Assembly (NCBI RefSeq): GCF_000376805.1
Contig: NZ_AQXT01000002.1
Span: 2,356,001 to 2,420,000 of the forward strand
Reading direction: 5' to 3'
DNA: 64,000 nucleotides
DNA from: Henriciella marina DSM 19595
Lineage (GTDB): Bacteria; Pseudomonadota; Alphaproteobacteria; Caulobacterales; Hyphomonadaceae
A program made the translations under genes and the position numbers. Shown here piece by piece: positions 45,182 to 54,728 of this stretch (position 1 is the stretch's first letter; each line of letters begins with the position of its first letter). The notes under the pieces are model-generated. The model did no database searches, was not told where the DNA came from, and saw nothing but the letters and a program-made list of their open reading frames with translations.

Positions 45182-45810
45182 TCGCCGAGGAAAAAGCCGC
45201 CCTCCGCCACGAGCTGAAAACCGTTCGTGAGGAAGCGCATGCGCGCGATCCCGATGCGGGCGAAACGCTGGCCGGCAAGTTTCCGTTGAAGCTGCTTGAA
45301 CGCTATGGGCCAGTTGTGGCCGGCTACCTGCCCATCGGAAGCGAGATAGACCCGCAACCCTTGATGGCGCGGCTGGAAGCTGAAGGCGCGCAGCTTGCCC
45401 TGCCCCGGCTTGAAGCCGACCCGCCGATGACGTTCCGGAGCTGGAAAAGCGGGGATGCGCTCGAAGATGGCCCGATGGGGCTGCAGCAGCCACTTCAGAC
45501 GGCGGAGACCGTTCAGCCAACTCTCATCCTGATGCCGCTTCTGGCCTTCGATAATATTGGTGTGCGTCTTGGCTACGGGAAGGGTCACTATGATCGCGCA
45601 ATCAAGGACCTGCGCGAGGCGGGCCGGGTTTTCGCCTGCGGCATCGGCTTTCATGCGCAGATGATCGACGACCTCCCGTCAGAGCCGCACGACCAGCCGC
45701 TTGACTGGGCGGTCACCGAGCGCGGCTCTGTGCCCATTTTCATGATGCGAACTTTCCGCGAAAATGAAGCCAATGGCGGTGATCCTGATGACGGGCCCGG
45801 CGCGGCCTGA
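45178..45810 (+). CDS. 5-formyltetrahydrofolate cyclo-ligase
   Basis: A 210-residue ATP-dependent enzyme that converts 5-formyl-THF to 5,10-methenyl-THF. Key signatures: ALRHELKTVREEAHA at the N-terminus, PVVAGYLPIGSEIDPQPLM (about 45-63) and MPLLAFDNIGVRLGYGKGHYDRAI (about 118-141). The start appears to be TTG at 45178, overlapping the ftsY stop (TTGA); no ATG is available. Its stop abuts that of the DUF4175 gene. Confidence 0.9.
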   Translation: MIAEEKAALRHELKTVREEAHARDPDAGETLAGKFPLKLLERYGPVVAGYLPIGSEIDPQPLMARLEAEGAQLALPRLEADPPMTFRSWKSGDALEDGPMGLQQPLQTAETVQPTLILMPLLAFDNIGVRLGYGKGHYDRAIKDLREAGRVFACGIGFHAQMIDDLPSEPHDQPLDWAVTERGSVPIFMMRTFRENEANGGDPDDGPGAA

Positions 45811-48480
45811 TCAGAACCGGTCGAGCAGGCGTTCCAGATAATCGCGCTCTTCCTCGTCCGGCGTCTCACCATAACGGCGGCGAAGCTCCTCGAGGATATC
45901 CTTGGCGCGCTGGCGTTCTGCCTGGTCAGGAATTGTGACGTCCCGGTTGTCTGAGGTGCCACCCATCGGACGCCCGAACGGGTCGACCTGATCGGAATTA
46001 TTCCCGTATTCATCGCCCAGCCGTTCGCGGCGAAGCTCATCCAGCTCACCGGCGAGATCCTGCGCCAGATCACGTATCTGGTCTGTGGCATCATCCTGAT
46101 TGCGCTGGGCGCGGAACCCGTTTCCATCTTCAAGGGCTTCGGCCGCCCGGCGCTGCGCACGTTCGATGGCTTCGAGAGCATCTTCGTCCACCGTGCCGCC
46201 CGGCCCGTCTCCGTCTTCGCTGGACCCACCCTGGCGGCCGCGTCGCTCTGCAAGCTCATCGACCAGATCGCCCAGACGGCTCTGGCGCTCGGCGAGCGAG
46301 GTTCCCGGACCATCCTGGCCGTCCTCGCCCTGCGGTGATCCGGGCTGGTCGCTTTCCCCTTCTTCACCGGGCTGCTGGCCATCCTCTTGCTGGCCAGGTT
46401 GCTGGCCCGGCTGTCCGGGCGGACCACGGCGCTCGCCACGCTCCTCGGCCAGCGTGTCATCATTGAGTTCACGTTGTTCGCGCAAAAGATCTGAGAGCTC
46501 GCGCAGTGTCTCGGACATCTCGCGTTCTTCTTCAGGCAGGTCTTCCTCATTCTCGCCCTGCTGCGCTCCAGGCATCCCTGGCATGCCATCACCGCTGCCA
46601 TTGCCCTGCTGGAATTCGAGGTTCTCGAGCATGTTTGTGATGTCAGACAGCAGCTGGCGAGCCTGGTCGCTCGCCCCTGTTTCAGTCAGGTCCGAGAGCG
46701 CATCCAGCATGTCTGCAAAATCCGAACCCCCAAGGGCCGAGCCGCCGCCACTTTGCGCGCTGTCTGTATCACTTGGCGGGGCATCAAGTCCGTTCGCCAT
46801 GGCCTCGGCCATACGGGCCGCGAGATAGTTCTGAGCCGCCTGTTTGAACGCTTCCAGCCGGCGCTGGATCTCGGCTTCCGAGGCACCATCGCGCAGCGCT
46901 TCTTCCAGCGCCTGACGTGCCGCCTGCAACGCCCGAAGTGCATCAGCGGCGCTGCCATACTCTGCCCGCAGCGCAAGAGACCACAAAAGCGGCTCGGTCG
47001 CATCGGCTTCATCGGTAGAGCTTGCCGCCTGCAATATTGAGCCTGCGTGGCTAAGTCCGAAGTACACACTTACATCTTCGAAAAAGCGTTCTGGCTTGTA
47101 GGTCACCGCCTCAATCATGAGCGAGGCGCGCTGGATGCCCGCTGGGGCGCGATCGATACGCTGCGTCGCCGCGGTAAAGACTTCGCCCGCCTCAAGGCTT
47201 TCGCGGTTAGGGCTTTCGACCTCTTCATAGGCGTCATCTTCGCGCAGGATGGTGACACGAATGTCCTGGATCGCTTGTGCCAGCGGCTGCAGCAGCAGTT
47301 TCTCTGGCAGGATGAAGACAGCCGCTTCACTCATTGTTGACTGGCCGGCACCATCGGTTGCCCGCAGGAAACCGCGCACTTCCAGACCGGCCCAGCGATG
47401 CCGGGTAAGGTCGAGCGCCGTTGTCTCTTCAGCGTTCTTTGGGGAGACGCCCGGCAGCTGCACCGCCACCGTATCGGCGGTCGCGTCACCGCCTTCGTCG
47501 ACGCGGTAGAGGACGAGCTCGAGACTTTCGACACCGTAGTCGTCGCTGGCTTTCCAGGAAAACTCTGTCTTGTCGGTAGGCGTCAGCTCCGGCGTTGAGA
47601 CCCATTCGACCACTGGCGCTTCGTCCGGCGAGGCGCGCACTCGCCAGACTGCCCGCTCTCCCCACCAGGTCACGCGGACCTCACTGTCGGCGGTGATCAC
47701 CGCGCGCGCCTCATAGGCACCTTCTGGGGTCTTTGCAAAGCGAAGGCGCTCGCTATCATCGGCGCTCTCTATCACAAGGCGCGGCGCTGATGGCGCCTGC
47801 ACGCGCACGGTAATTTCGGACCCGGCCGGCACGCGAACCGGCGCATCTCCCGACGCAAGAAACACTGGCGGCTTGCCGGTATGTTGTGGCGGCGTAATCC
47901 ACGCCTCGATGCGGATCGTGTCAGCGCCGAACAGACTACCAATGTCAGGGCTGAAGGCCCGCGACAGACGGTCCCCGGCACTGGCAAATGTTAGAAGCGC
48001 CGCCGCAGCAAGCAGCGCAGGCAGCAGGAAACGAAGGTAAAAGGGATCTGCTGCTTTCCAGCGCGCGCCGAAATCCGGATGATCGAGGCGGCGGGCCGCA
48101 TCGGTGAGGCGGGTTTCATGGACGCGCCACAGCGCAACACCGCTCGCTTCCGGTCTGGCCGGCCGGTCAGCAAGTGCGGAAAGCGGACGCAGCTCCGACC
48201 GGCGATCCAGCTCCCTTATCGCCTCAGTTCTTTCCGGCGCTCTGAACCGCGCGGCGCCGATCAGCGCCAGTGGGATAAGCCCGACAAGGAAGATAATAAG
48301 CGCGATGGAGGCAAGCTGCTCGCTCGCAACATCCACCAGCCCGGTGAGCACCATGAGAAGGAAAAGCGAGACAAAGACGGCGAGCGGCCAAAAGGCCCGG
48401 GCCGCACTCAACCGCCAGAGCGCCGCTTGGGTCCGGGCGATCTTCGGCTCTAGTCCGGGGATCCTTTTCAGCTCAGCCAA
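45811..48480 (-). CDS. DUF4175 (TIGR02302-type) large membrane protein
   Basis: An 889-residue alphaproteobacterial protein. Three hydrophobic segments lie in the first 170 residues (RAFWPLAVFVSLFLLMVLTGLV, ASIALIIFLVGLIPLALIG, FLLPALLAAAALLTFASA). A periplasmic-type domain with SPDIGSLFGADTIRIEAWITPPQHTGKPP follows, and then a long helical, Gln/Gly/Glu/Asp-rich tail (from about residue 580) with low-complexity runs. Function is unknown. The start seems to be TTG 48480, overlapping lysA by 13 bases, with GGAG upstream. It is a regular neighbour of lysA in this lineage. Confidence 0.88.
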   Translation of the reverse strand: MAELKRIPGLEPKIARTQAALWRLSAARAFWPLAVFVSLFLLMVLTGLVDVASEQLASIALIIFLVGLIPLALIGAARFRAPERTEAIRELDRRSELRPLSALADRPARPEASGVALWRVHETRLTDAARRLDHPDFGARWKAADPFYLRFLLPALLAAAALLTFASAGDRLSRAFSPDIGSLFGADTIRIEAWITPPQHTGKPPVFLASGDAPVRVPAGSEITVRVQAPSAPRLVIESADDSERLRFAKTPEGAYEARAVITADSEVRVTWWGERAVWRVRASPDEAPVVEWVSTPELTPTDKTEFSWKASDDYGVESLELVLYRVDEGGDATADTVAVQLPGVSPKNAEETTALDLTRHRWAGLEVRGFLRATDGAGQSTMSEAAVFILPEKLLLQPLAQAIQDIRVTILREDDAYEEVESPNRESLEAGEVFTAATQRIDRAPAGIQRASLMIEAVTYKPERFFEDVSVYFGLSHAGSILQAASSTDEADATEPLLWSLALRAEYGSAADALRALQAARQALEEALRDGASEAEIQRRLEAFKQAAQNYLAARMAEAMANGLDAPPSDTDSAQSGGGSALGGSDFADMLDALSDLTETGASDQARQLLSDITNMLENLEFQQGNGSGDGMPGMPGAQQGENEEDLPEEEREMSETLRELSDLLREQRELNDDTLAEERGERRGPPGQPGQQPGQQEDGQQPGEEGESDQPGSPQGEDGQDGPGTSLAERQSRLGDLVDELAERRGRQGGSSEDGDGPGGTVDEDALEAIERAQRRAAEALEDGNGFRAQRNQDDATDQIRDLAQDLAGELDELRRERLGDEYGNNSDQVDPFGRPMGGTSDNRDVTIPDQAERQRAKDILEELRRRYGETPDEEERDYLERLLDRF

Positions 48481-49733
48481 TCGGGCATGCTCTCCAGTGC
48501 GATCATCTCATCGAAGTCCGGGCGCCTGCGAATGACAGCATAACGGTCACCGTCGACCAGCACTTCCGGGACAAGAGGTCTCGCATTGTATTGCGACGAA
48601 AGCACGGCGCCATAGGCCCCAGCTGACATTAGAGCGAGACGGTCGCCGCCTTCAATGCGCGGCATGTCGCGCTCTGCAGCAAACTTGTCGGTGGACTCGC
48701 AGATGGGCCCGACAATGTCGTAGCGCACGGTTTCGTCAGAGGACCCGCGCTCGCGCACCGGCAAAATCTCGTGATAGGCCTGATAGAGGGCCGGGCGCAT
48801 GAGGTCGTTCATGCCGGCATCGACCATCAGGAAGTTGCGCTGGGGGCCAGGCTTCACGAAGAGAGCTTCAGTGACAAGCACGCCTGCATTGCCAGCGATG
48901 ACGCGGCCGGGCTCAAGTATGACTTCCAGACCCATCCCTTCGGTGACCTCACGGATCATCTGCGCATAGGCCGATGGCGGGGGCGGATTATCTGTGGACC
49001 TGTAGGGGATGCCCAGCCCGCCGCCGAGATCGACGCGGCGGATATCATGTCCGTCTTCGCGAAGCTCCCGCACCAGCGTCATGACCTTCATGAACGCGGC
49101 GCGCATTGGGGCGATGTCATCAATCTGGGAGCCGATATGGACGTCAACACCAACAGCCTCGACACCGTCGGTCTCAGCAATCTGAGCATAGGCCTCGCGG
49201 GCCTCAGCCCATGGCACACCGAACTTGTCGCCCGCCTTGCCTGTCGAGATATTCGGATGACCGCCCGCAGCCACATCCGGATTGACCCGCACGGCGACCT
49301 TGGCCGTCTTGCCCATGCTTTTGGCGACGTCTGCCAGCACGGTGAGCTCGGCAGAGCTTTCGATGTTGAACTGGTGGATACCCTCTTCCAGGGCGAGGCG
49401 CATTTCTGCCCGTGTCTTGCCAACCCCGGAAAAGACGATGCGCGCCGCAGGAATGCCCGCCTTGCGCGCGCGCAGAAGCTCACCGCCGCTGACGACATCG
49501 GCGCCGCAGCCCTCATCGGCCAACGTCTTCAGAACACCGAGATTGCCGTTGGCTTTGACCGAATAGGCGATCAGGCAGCTCATCCCGTCGAAGGCGTCGG
49601 CGATCACGCGCGCGTGACGGCGGAGCGTTGCGGCGGAATAGACATAGACCGGCGTGCCAATATCATCGGCAATCGTATCCAGCGCCACATCCTCGCAATG
49701 GAGGCGGCCGTCTTTATAATCGAAGTGATGCAA
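48468..49733 (-). CDS. lysA: Diaminopimelate decarboxylase
   Basis: A 421-residue PLP enzyme that makes lysine from meso-diaminopimelate. The PLP lysine is in LIAYSVKANGNLGVLKTL (about 53-70). Other motifs are GADVVSGGELLRARKAG (about 77-93), GGGLGIPY (about 240), EPGRVIAGNAG (about 285) and CESTDKFA (about 350). The start is TTG 49733 (MHHFDYKDGRLH) with GAGG nine bases upstream; no ATG suits. It follows lptM on the minus strand. Confidence 0.95.
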   Translation of the reverse strand: MHHFDYKDGRLHCEDVALDTIADDIGTPVYVYSAATLRRHARVIADAFDGMSCLIAYSVKANGNLGVLKTLADEGCGADVVSGGELLRARKAGIPAARIVFSGVGKTRAEMRLALEEGIHQFNIESSAELTVLADVAKSMGKTAKVAVRVNPDVAAGGHPNISTGKAGDKFGVPWAEAREAYAQIAETDGVEAVGVDVHIGSQIDDIAPMRAAFMKVMTLVRELREDGHDIRRVDLGGGLGIPYRSTDNPPPPSAYAQMIREVTEGMGLEVILEPGRVIAGNAGVLVTEALFVKPGPQRNFLMVDAGMNDLMRPALYQAYHEILPVRERGSSDETVRYDIVGPICESTDKFAAERDMPRIEGGDRLALMSAGAYGAVLSSQYNARPLVPEVLVDGDRYAVIRRRPDFDEMIALESMPDWLS

Positions 49734-49744
49734 CCGGTTGGCCT

Positions 49745-50026
49745 CTATTCAGGCGAGACGTCGCCCAGACCAGACTCGCCGATATCGGCCGCTGGGTCTG
49801 ATTTCGGGATCTCGCCGCCAAGCTCATTGTAATAGGCCTCGTCCGCCGACTTTGCCGGCGCCTGCGCCACAGCAACGGGGGCCGAGACAGGCTGGCGGGC
49901 CTCTTCATCTGGCGGCGATGAGGAAAAGATTGGAGGCGGACGGTCAAGATCACCGCGCACGCCGCAGCCACCAAGGCCGGCACATGCCAGAGTAAGAAGG
50001 CCGATCGCGCTCAGTGGTTTCATCAT
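49745..50026 (-). CDS. lptM: LptM-like small lipoprotein
   Basis: A 93-residue lipoprotein with a lipobox LGGC (Cys21) followed by [11 protein letters not shown], matching LptM (YifL), which helps mature the LptD/LptE LPS translocon. The remaining tail is Pro/Ala-rich and not conserved. The start at 50026 (MMKPLSAIG) has GGAGG upstream. It overlaps the argH stop by 4 bases, in the classical argH-lptM-lysA order. Confidence 0.82.
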   Translation of the reverse strand: MMKPLSAIGLLTLACAGLGGCGVRGDLDRPPPIFSSSPPDEEARQPVSAPVAVAQAPAKSADEAYYNELGGEIPKSDPAADIGESGLGDVSPE

Positions 50027-51444
50027 GTTGTGGCCTCCACGCCCAGACGTTTGGTCCAAAGTTCAATCTGCTCACGCACCCGGACAGGTGCGGTGCCGCC
50101 ATAGCTTTCGCGGCTGGCGGCGGATGCTTCGACGCTTAGCACGGAAAAGATGGCGTCGGTAAGACGCGGTTCGACTTCCTGCATGGAATTTAACGAAAGC
50201 GCCTCCAGGCCGACCCCCTCTGCCTCTGCCATCGCGACGATCTGGCCCGTGACGTGGTGTGCATCGCGGAAGGGCAGTTTCAGTTCACGCACAAGCCAGT
50301 CGGCAAGGTCGGTCGCCGTCGAATAGCCCTTCGCCGCCGCCGCGCGCATATTGTCCTTGTCGAAAGTGATCGTGTCGATCATGCCCGCCATCGCCTTGGC
50401 GCAGAGGCCAAACGTATCGAAGGCCTCGAAGGTGAGGCGTTTGTCGTCCTGTAGATCCTTCGCATAGGCGAGCGGCAGCGCCTTTACGGCGCCCTGAAGG
50501 CTGGCGAATTGTCCTGCGATCAGGGCTGACTTGGCGCGGATAAGCTCGGCCGCATCCGGATTGCGCTTCTGCGGCATGATGGAGGAGCCGGTCGACCATT
50601 CATCCGACAGCCGTGCAAAACCGAACTGCGCGCTGGTCCAGAGAACGAGCTCTTCAGCCAGACGCGAGAGATGTGTCGCGGCAATCGAGAGCGCCGCCAG
50701 CGATTCAAGCGCGAAATCGCGGGCAGAAACAGCATCGAGCGAGTTCGCCATCGGCCGGTCAAAGCCGAGCGCCTCGGACACCATGTCGCGGTCGATCGGG
50801 AACCCGGTTCCAGCAAGCGCAGCAGCACCTAGCGGCGACTCATTGGCGCGGAGGGCCGCGCCCAGCAGCCGCGATTTGTCGCGCTCAGCCATCTCGACAT
50901 AGGCCAAGAGGTGGTGGCCGAGGGTAACAGGCTGCGCGGTCTGCAAATGGGTGAAGCCCGGCATGATCGTGTCGGCGTTTTCGCTGGCACGGCGAAGCAG
51001 GACCCGCTGCAACGCCGTCAGCGCGCCTGCGGCTTCGCCAAGCGCGCCGCGCGTCCAGAGCCGGAAGCCCGTCACGACCTGATCATTGCGGGAGCGCGCC
51101 GTATGAAGCCGCCCGGCAGGTTCGCCGATCAGCTCCTTCAGGCGCGCCTCGATGTTCATGTGGATGTCTTCAAGCTCGACCCGGTAGGGGAAGGTCTCCG
51201 CCTTCACTTCTTCCAGCACTTGGTCGAGACCGCCCTGTATGGCCTCATTGTCTTCAGCGGTGATGATGCCCGTCTCGGCGAGCATGTCGGCATGCGCGCG
51301 GCTGCCCGCAATGTCCTGAAGCACCATGCGGCGGTCCACATCAATCGAGGCATTGATCGATTGCATGATATCGGACGGTTGCGCGGCAAAGCGTCCTCCC
51401 CACATCTGCTGGCCTTTTGAGGGCTTATCTACCATGTCCTGCAT
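50023..51444 (-). CDS. argH: Argininosuccinate lyase
   Basis: A 473-residue fumarase-superfamily enzyme, the last step of arginine synthesis. Signatures: [26 protein letters not shown] (near the N-terminus), the [18 protein letters not shown] segment (about 112-129), [20 protein letters not shown] (about 165) and the catalytic-loop [12 protein letters not shown] (about 285-296). ATGs at 51444 and 51435 are both possible. It is divergent from tlpA, with only 24 bases between starts. Confidence 0.97.
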   Translation of the reverse strand: MQDMVDKPSKGQQMWGGRFAAQPSDIMQSINASIDVDRRMVLQDIAGSRAHADMLAETGIITAEDNEAIQGGLDQVLEEVKAETFPYRVELEDIHMNIEARLKELIGEPAGRLHTARSRNDQVVTGFRLWTRGALGEAAGALTALQRVLLRRASENADTIMPGFTHLQTAQPVTLGHHLLAYVEMAERDKSRLLGAALRANESPLGAAALAGTGFPIDRDMVSEALGFDRPMANSLDAVSARDFALESLAALSIAATHLSRLAEELVLWTSAQFGFARLSDEWSTGSSIMPQKRNPDAAELIRAKSALIAGQFASLQGAVKALPLAYAKDLQDDKRLTFEAFDTFGLCAKAMAGMIDTITFDKDNMRAAAAKGYSTATDLADWLVRELKLPFRDAHHVTGQIVAMAEAEGVGLEALSLNSMQEVEPRLTDAIFSVLSVEASAASRESYGGTAPVRVREQIELWTKRLGVEATT

Positions 51445-51468
51445 CCTGAGAAATGAGAGGGTATCGGC

Positions 51469-52059
51469 ATGTCCCGCCTCGTGAAATTTGGTCTTCCGGC
51501 ACTGTTCGTCATCGGTCTTGTCGGCGTGTCTTTGACATTGCTGCAGGCAACTTCCAAGGGCGGAAATGCCGATCGCATTGCGCAGCTTGCCACAGGCTCG
51601 CTATCCGGGCTCGACGTGTCGGGCCGCGGAGACCCTGCATCCGACGCCAGCTTTGATGACCCGTCTGGCAGCCCGGTTACGCTGAAAGACTTCCAGGGCC
51701 GTACGATCCTCGTCAATTTCTGGGCGACCTGGTGCGGCCCTTGTGAGCGCGAAATGCCGTCGCTTGCCGCGCTTCAGTCCATGAAGGGCGACGAGAAGTT
51801 CAAGGTCGTCGCCATCAGCGTGGATGCAGAAGAGGACCGGGACTATGCCCGCCAGCGCCTGCAGGAACTGACGGGCGGCGTCATCGATTTCTATTTCGCA
51901 CCGCCCGAGCGCTGGGATATTGTCTATGACAGCGGCGCCCGCGGCTTCCCGACCACAGTCATCTATGACGAGGCGGGCATAGAGATCGCGCGCCTGGCAG
52001 GTGAAGCGAACTGGGACTCATATGAAGCCGCCGCCCTGATCGACGCGGTCAAGAATTAG
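51469..52059 (+). CDS. TlpA-like membrane-anchored thiol-disulfide protein
   Basis: A 196-residue protein with a single N-terminal anchor helix ([19 protein letters not shown]) and a periplasmic thioredoxin fold. The active site is WCGPC (Cys89, Cys92) in [20 protein letters not shown], and the cis-proline segment is GFPTTVIYD (about 162). TlpA proteins reduce disulfides for cytochrome oxidase assembly or other roles. It is divergent from argH, and its stop overlaps that of the lipoprotein gene. Confidence 0.9.
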   Translation: MSRLVKFGLPALFVIGLVGVSLTLLQATSKGGNADRIAQLATGSLSGLDVSGRGDPASDASFDDPSGSPVTLKDFQGRTILVNFWATWCGPCEREMPSLAALQSMKGDEKFKVVAISVDAEEDRDYARQRLQELTGGVIDFYFAPPERWDIVYDSGARGFPTTVIYDEAGIEIARLAGEANWDSYEAAALIDAVKN

Positions 52060-52898
52060 CGAAGCCCGGAAAGCTCCAGCTGAACGCGGGCCACCTGCGC
52101 GGCGATTTCGCTGACCGGGGCAGGGTCGGAGCCCGGGACCGGGGCTTCCGGCCACATCGCCTGAAGCCGCGCTAATTCGGCGCGCACGGCGTCGCCGTCT
52201 TCGCCCTCAAGGTCAGCAGCATAATCGGAGGCGACGCGCACAAACCCGAATGCATCCTGATATTCGCCGGCATTGACGATCTCACCATCAACGACGCCGA
52301 TACGGTATTCCTCGAGCGTCGTCTCCATGAGGAAGTCGAGGATTTCCACTGGGTCGCCGCCGGCCTGATCAGCCATGTCGGCGAGGTTTTCTTCGGCTTC
52401 TTTCAGCTGGCTTTCGATCTCGTCGGAGGCCGTTCCAGCTTCAAGCGCTTCGGAGATATTTACGAAGAGATTGCTCTTGAAGCCAAGCTCATCGAGGCCC
52501 TCGCGTTCTGCAGCGTGGGTTTCGGAGACTGGGTGCATCATATGGACCGATGCAGGCTCCACAGCGCCCGCGCGGTAAAGCGCGAGGCCCGCCTCGACAT
52601 GGCCGCGCATGAAAGCAAGGCGGTTATGGCGCTCCAGCGACCCGGTGTCGTGGCCGCCAGCTTCGCCGCCTTCACCTTCTCCACCTTCGCCTTCGCCCAT
52701 CTCGCCAGAGGCCCCTGCCATCTCGCCTTCGTCCTCGCCAGACATGGCTGCGGTATCCTGGTTTTCGCTAATGGCGGCGCTCTCACCAGCCTCACCGGCG
52801 GCTTCACCAGATTCGCCGCCGCAGGCAGCTAGCGCGGTTGTCGACAGTAGAGCGGCCGTGAGGCCAAAACGAACAAGATTGCGGGGCGTGAAACTCAT
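52056..52898 (-). CDS. Lipoprotein with FTR1-like periplasmic region
   Basis: A 280-residue lipoprotein: the signal ends in lipobox LAAC (Cys26). A Gly/Glu-rich low-complexity region (27-85, with repeated GEGGEGEGGE) follows. The rest is helical with HNRLAFMRGHVEAG and HMMHPVSETH (possible metal-binding His/Met). The segment EEYRIGVVDGEIVNAGEYQDAFGFV resembles the periplasmic helical region of FTR1-type iron permeases; this is pattern recognition only. No permease helices are present. It is divergent from the PiuC-type gene, which favours an iron-linked role. Confidence 0.7.
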   Translation of the reverse strand: MSFTPRNLVRFGLTAALLSTTALAACGGESGEAAGEAGESAAISENQDTAAMSGEDEGEMAGASGEMGEGEGGEGEGGEAGGHDTGSLERHNRLAFMRGHVEAGLALYRAGAVEPASVHMMHPVSETHAAEREGLDELGFKSNLFVNISEALEAGTASDEIESQLKEAEENLADMADQAGGDPVEILDFLMETTLEEYRIGVVDGEIVNAGEYQDAFGFVRVASDYAADLEGEDGDAVRAELARLQAMWPEAPVPGSDPAPVSEIAAQVARVQLELSGLR

Positions 52899-52944
52899 GG
52901 GACTTCTGCTCCAGACGTGGGAAGAGTGGCTTTAAACTGTGACT

Positions 52945-52963
52945 GACTTAGTGCAAGTAAGTC
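52945..52963. promoter_or_regulatory. Dyad in the lipoprotein-piuC intergenic region
   Basis: A perfect inverted repeat GACTTA-N7-TAAGTC lies in the 86-base gap between the two divergent genes, 21 bases before the piuC-like ATG. It is well placed for a shared operator, possibly iron-responsive, but no named regulator can be assigned. Confidence 0.4.
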
Positions 52964-52984
52964 TCAAACTCAATGAGGGGCGCC

Positions 52985-53647
52985 ATGTTCTTTACGATCC
53001 CGGACCTGCTCAATGCCGAGGATGTCGACCGCGTGCGCAAGAAGGCGTCCGCGCTCGACTGGCGTGATGGAAAGCTGACGGCTGGACGGACAGCCAGGCA
53101 GGTAAAATCCAACCTTCAGGCCGACCTCTCCTCGCGCGCAGGCAAGGGTCTGCATGATTTTCTGTTTAAAGCGGTTTCAGGACATGACGCCCTGAAAGCA
53201 GTGGCCCGCCCCAAGCGCTTTTCCCGGTTGCTGCTGAGCCGCACCGAGGACGAGGGCCATTATGGCTTCCATGTCGACAATGCGATCATGGGCTCTGGCG
53301 AGGTGAATGTGCGCACGGACCTCTCCTTCACACTCTTTCTGTCCAATCCAGACTGCTATGAAGGCGGCGCGCTGACGCTTTCGACGACCGCAGGCGAGTT
53401 CACCGCCAAACCAGATGCCGGAACGCTCGTTCTTTATCCGTCCGGCGCCATCCACCGCGTCGAGCCAGTGACGAGCGGGTCGCGCCTTGCCTGCGTCGGG
53501 TGGATTGAAAGCCGTATAAGGCGCGCGGACCAGCGTGAGCTCCTGGCAGACCTCGAAGCCCTGCGCGCGAGCTTTTCGCCCAAGGCGGAGCAACGGCTCG
53601 TCCTCGACAAGTCTATTTCGAACCTGATCAGGATGTGGGCCGACTAG
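52985..53647 (+). CDS. PiuC-type Fe(II)/2-oxoglutarate dioxygenase
   Basis: A 220-residue PKHD-type hydroxylase, the YbiX/PiuC group, often found beside TonB-dependent iron receptors. The metal ligands are His96 and Asp98 in HYGFHVDNAI and His157 in YPSGAIHRVEPV; Arg167 (GSRLACVGW) would bind 2-oxoglutarate. The start at 52985 (MFFTIPDLL) has GAGGGG upstream. Here the neighbour is a lipoprotein gene, not a receptor. It shares a CTAG with the converging phytase-like gene. Confidence 0.88.
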   Translation: MFFTIPDLLNAEDVDRVRKKASALDWRDGKLTAGRTARQVKSNLQADLSSRAGKGLHDFLFKAVSGHDALKAVARPKRFSRLLLSRTEDEGHYGFHVDNAIMGSGEVNVRTDLSFTLFLSNPDCYEGGALTLSTTAGEFTAKPDAGTLVLYPSGAIHRVEPVTSGSRLACVGWIESRIRRADQRELLADLEALRASFSPKAEQRLVLDKSISNLIRMWAD

Positions 53648-54708
53648 TCTCGCACCGTCTCGAACACATAGAGAAGCGTCCGCTGATTATCGCTGAAATT
53701 GTCGTCCGACAGAATAAAGATACGGTCCTCGCCTGACGCCAGCGGCATGACCGCAATCGCCTCGAAATTATCGAGGGCCAGCGGTGCCCCCATGAAGGCA
53801 AGGGTCTTTGTTTCACCCTCTTGCGAGCGCACGCGGATCGAGATCGTATTCTGGCGCAAGAGCGGGTTATAGGCCCGGTGAAGGCTATAGAGTCGGCCCC
53901 CAGCCTCATCTAGACCCACAAGCGGCGCGCCTTCTGCGTCCACCCAGTTCGTGCCCGCAAAGGAAATACCACCCGCTTCGGTCACACGGCCAATCGGCCC
54001 CTTGCCACCGGTCAGTGTTTCTATGCCGACGAGAAGCGCATCATCCATCATGACGAGCCCTTCTGATCCTGAATTCTCGCTTATCGATCGCCCGAGACCT
54101 GTTGGCCGGTCGCCCATGCGGGCGATCGGTACCGCGGCGGCATTCCCGCCGCAGCGGTCGAAGGCATAGGCCGCGACCCTGTGGTTGCGTTCGAAGCTCA
54201 CAAAGGCGGCGCCATCGCGCACATGCAAACCCTCGGCATCGGCGTCCGCCTTGCCCGTCAGCACCTCGCCATCCTGGTTGCGCAGATAGGTCAGCGTCGC
54301 CTGCCCGCGCGGGACCAGCGCCTCCTGATCGAACGGTATGGCGACCAGCGCGCCCGCATCAGAGACAGCCAGCAGATCTCCGCCCGGCAGGATATCAAGG
54401 CCTGAAAGGCCACCAAACGAGGCGAGCGGCGCGTCCAGCGCCCAACCTGCCCTGAACGAAAGACCCGTCAGCGCGTCTGCGACCTTGTCATCTTCACCAA
54501 GCTCGACCGGCTCCGCCGCCATGACGAAGGACATGGCAAAACCTTCGGCGGCGCCATTGGGGCAGGAGAGGTCTCCAAGCGTGCCGGCAACACTCTCATA
54601 GCTCCAGGGCGCAGCGTCGGGACTGGCCGGGGTGACAGGCGTGCCAGAACTGCAGGCGACCAGCCCCATCGCCATGAGTGAAATGGAAGGCACGAGGATG
54701 TTTTTCAT
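53644..54708 (-). CDS. Phytase-like (esterase-like) lipoprotein
   Basis: A 354-residue lipoprotein with lipobox LVAC (Cys19) and a beta-propeller-like phytase-like/esterase-like domain. Typical stretches: FGGLSGLDILPGGDLLAVSDAGALVAI (about 98-124), DADAEGLHVRDGAAFVSFERNHRVAAYAF (about 155-183) and NSGSEGLVMMDDALLVGIE (about 213-231). Substrate unknown. An AGGAAACAG site precedes the ATG. Confidence 0.85.
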   Translation of the reverse strand: MKNILVPSISLMAMGLVACSSGTPVTPASPDAAPWSYESVAGTLGDLSCPNGAAEGFAMSFVMAAEPVELGEDDKVADALTGLSFRAGWALDAPLASFGGLSGLDILPGGDLLAVSDAGALVAIPFDQEALVPRGQATLTYLRNQDGEVLTGKADADAEGLHVRDGAAFVSFERNHRVAAYAFDRCGGNAAAVPIARMGDRPTGLGRSISENSGSEGLVMMDDALLVGIETLTGGKGPIGRVTEAGGISFAGTNWVDAEGAPLVGLDEAGGRLYSLHRAYNPLLRQNTISIRVRSQEGETKTLAFMGAPLALDNFEAIAVMPLASGEDRIFILSDDNFSDNQRTLLYVFETVRD

Positions 54709-54728
54709 CTGTTTCCTGTCCGGAACGG

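Noticed and set aside
45811-46600. Low-complexity Gly/Gln/Glu/Asp region at the 3' end of the DUF4175 gene as a separate repeat
   Set aside because: It is a normal feature of the tail of this family and is continuous with the frame.
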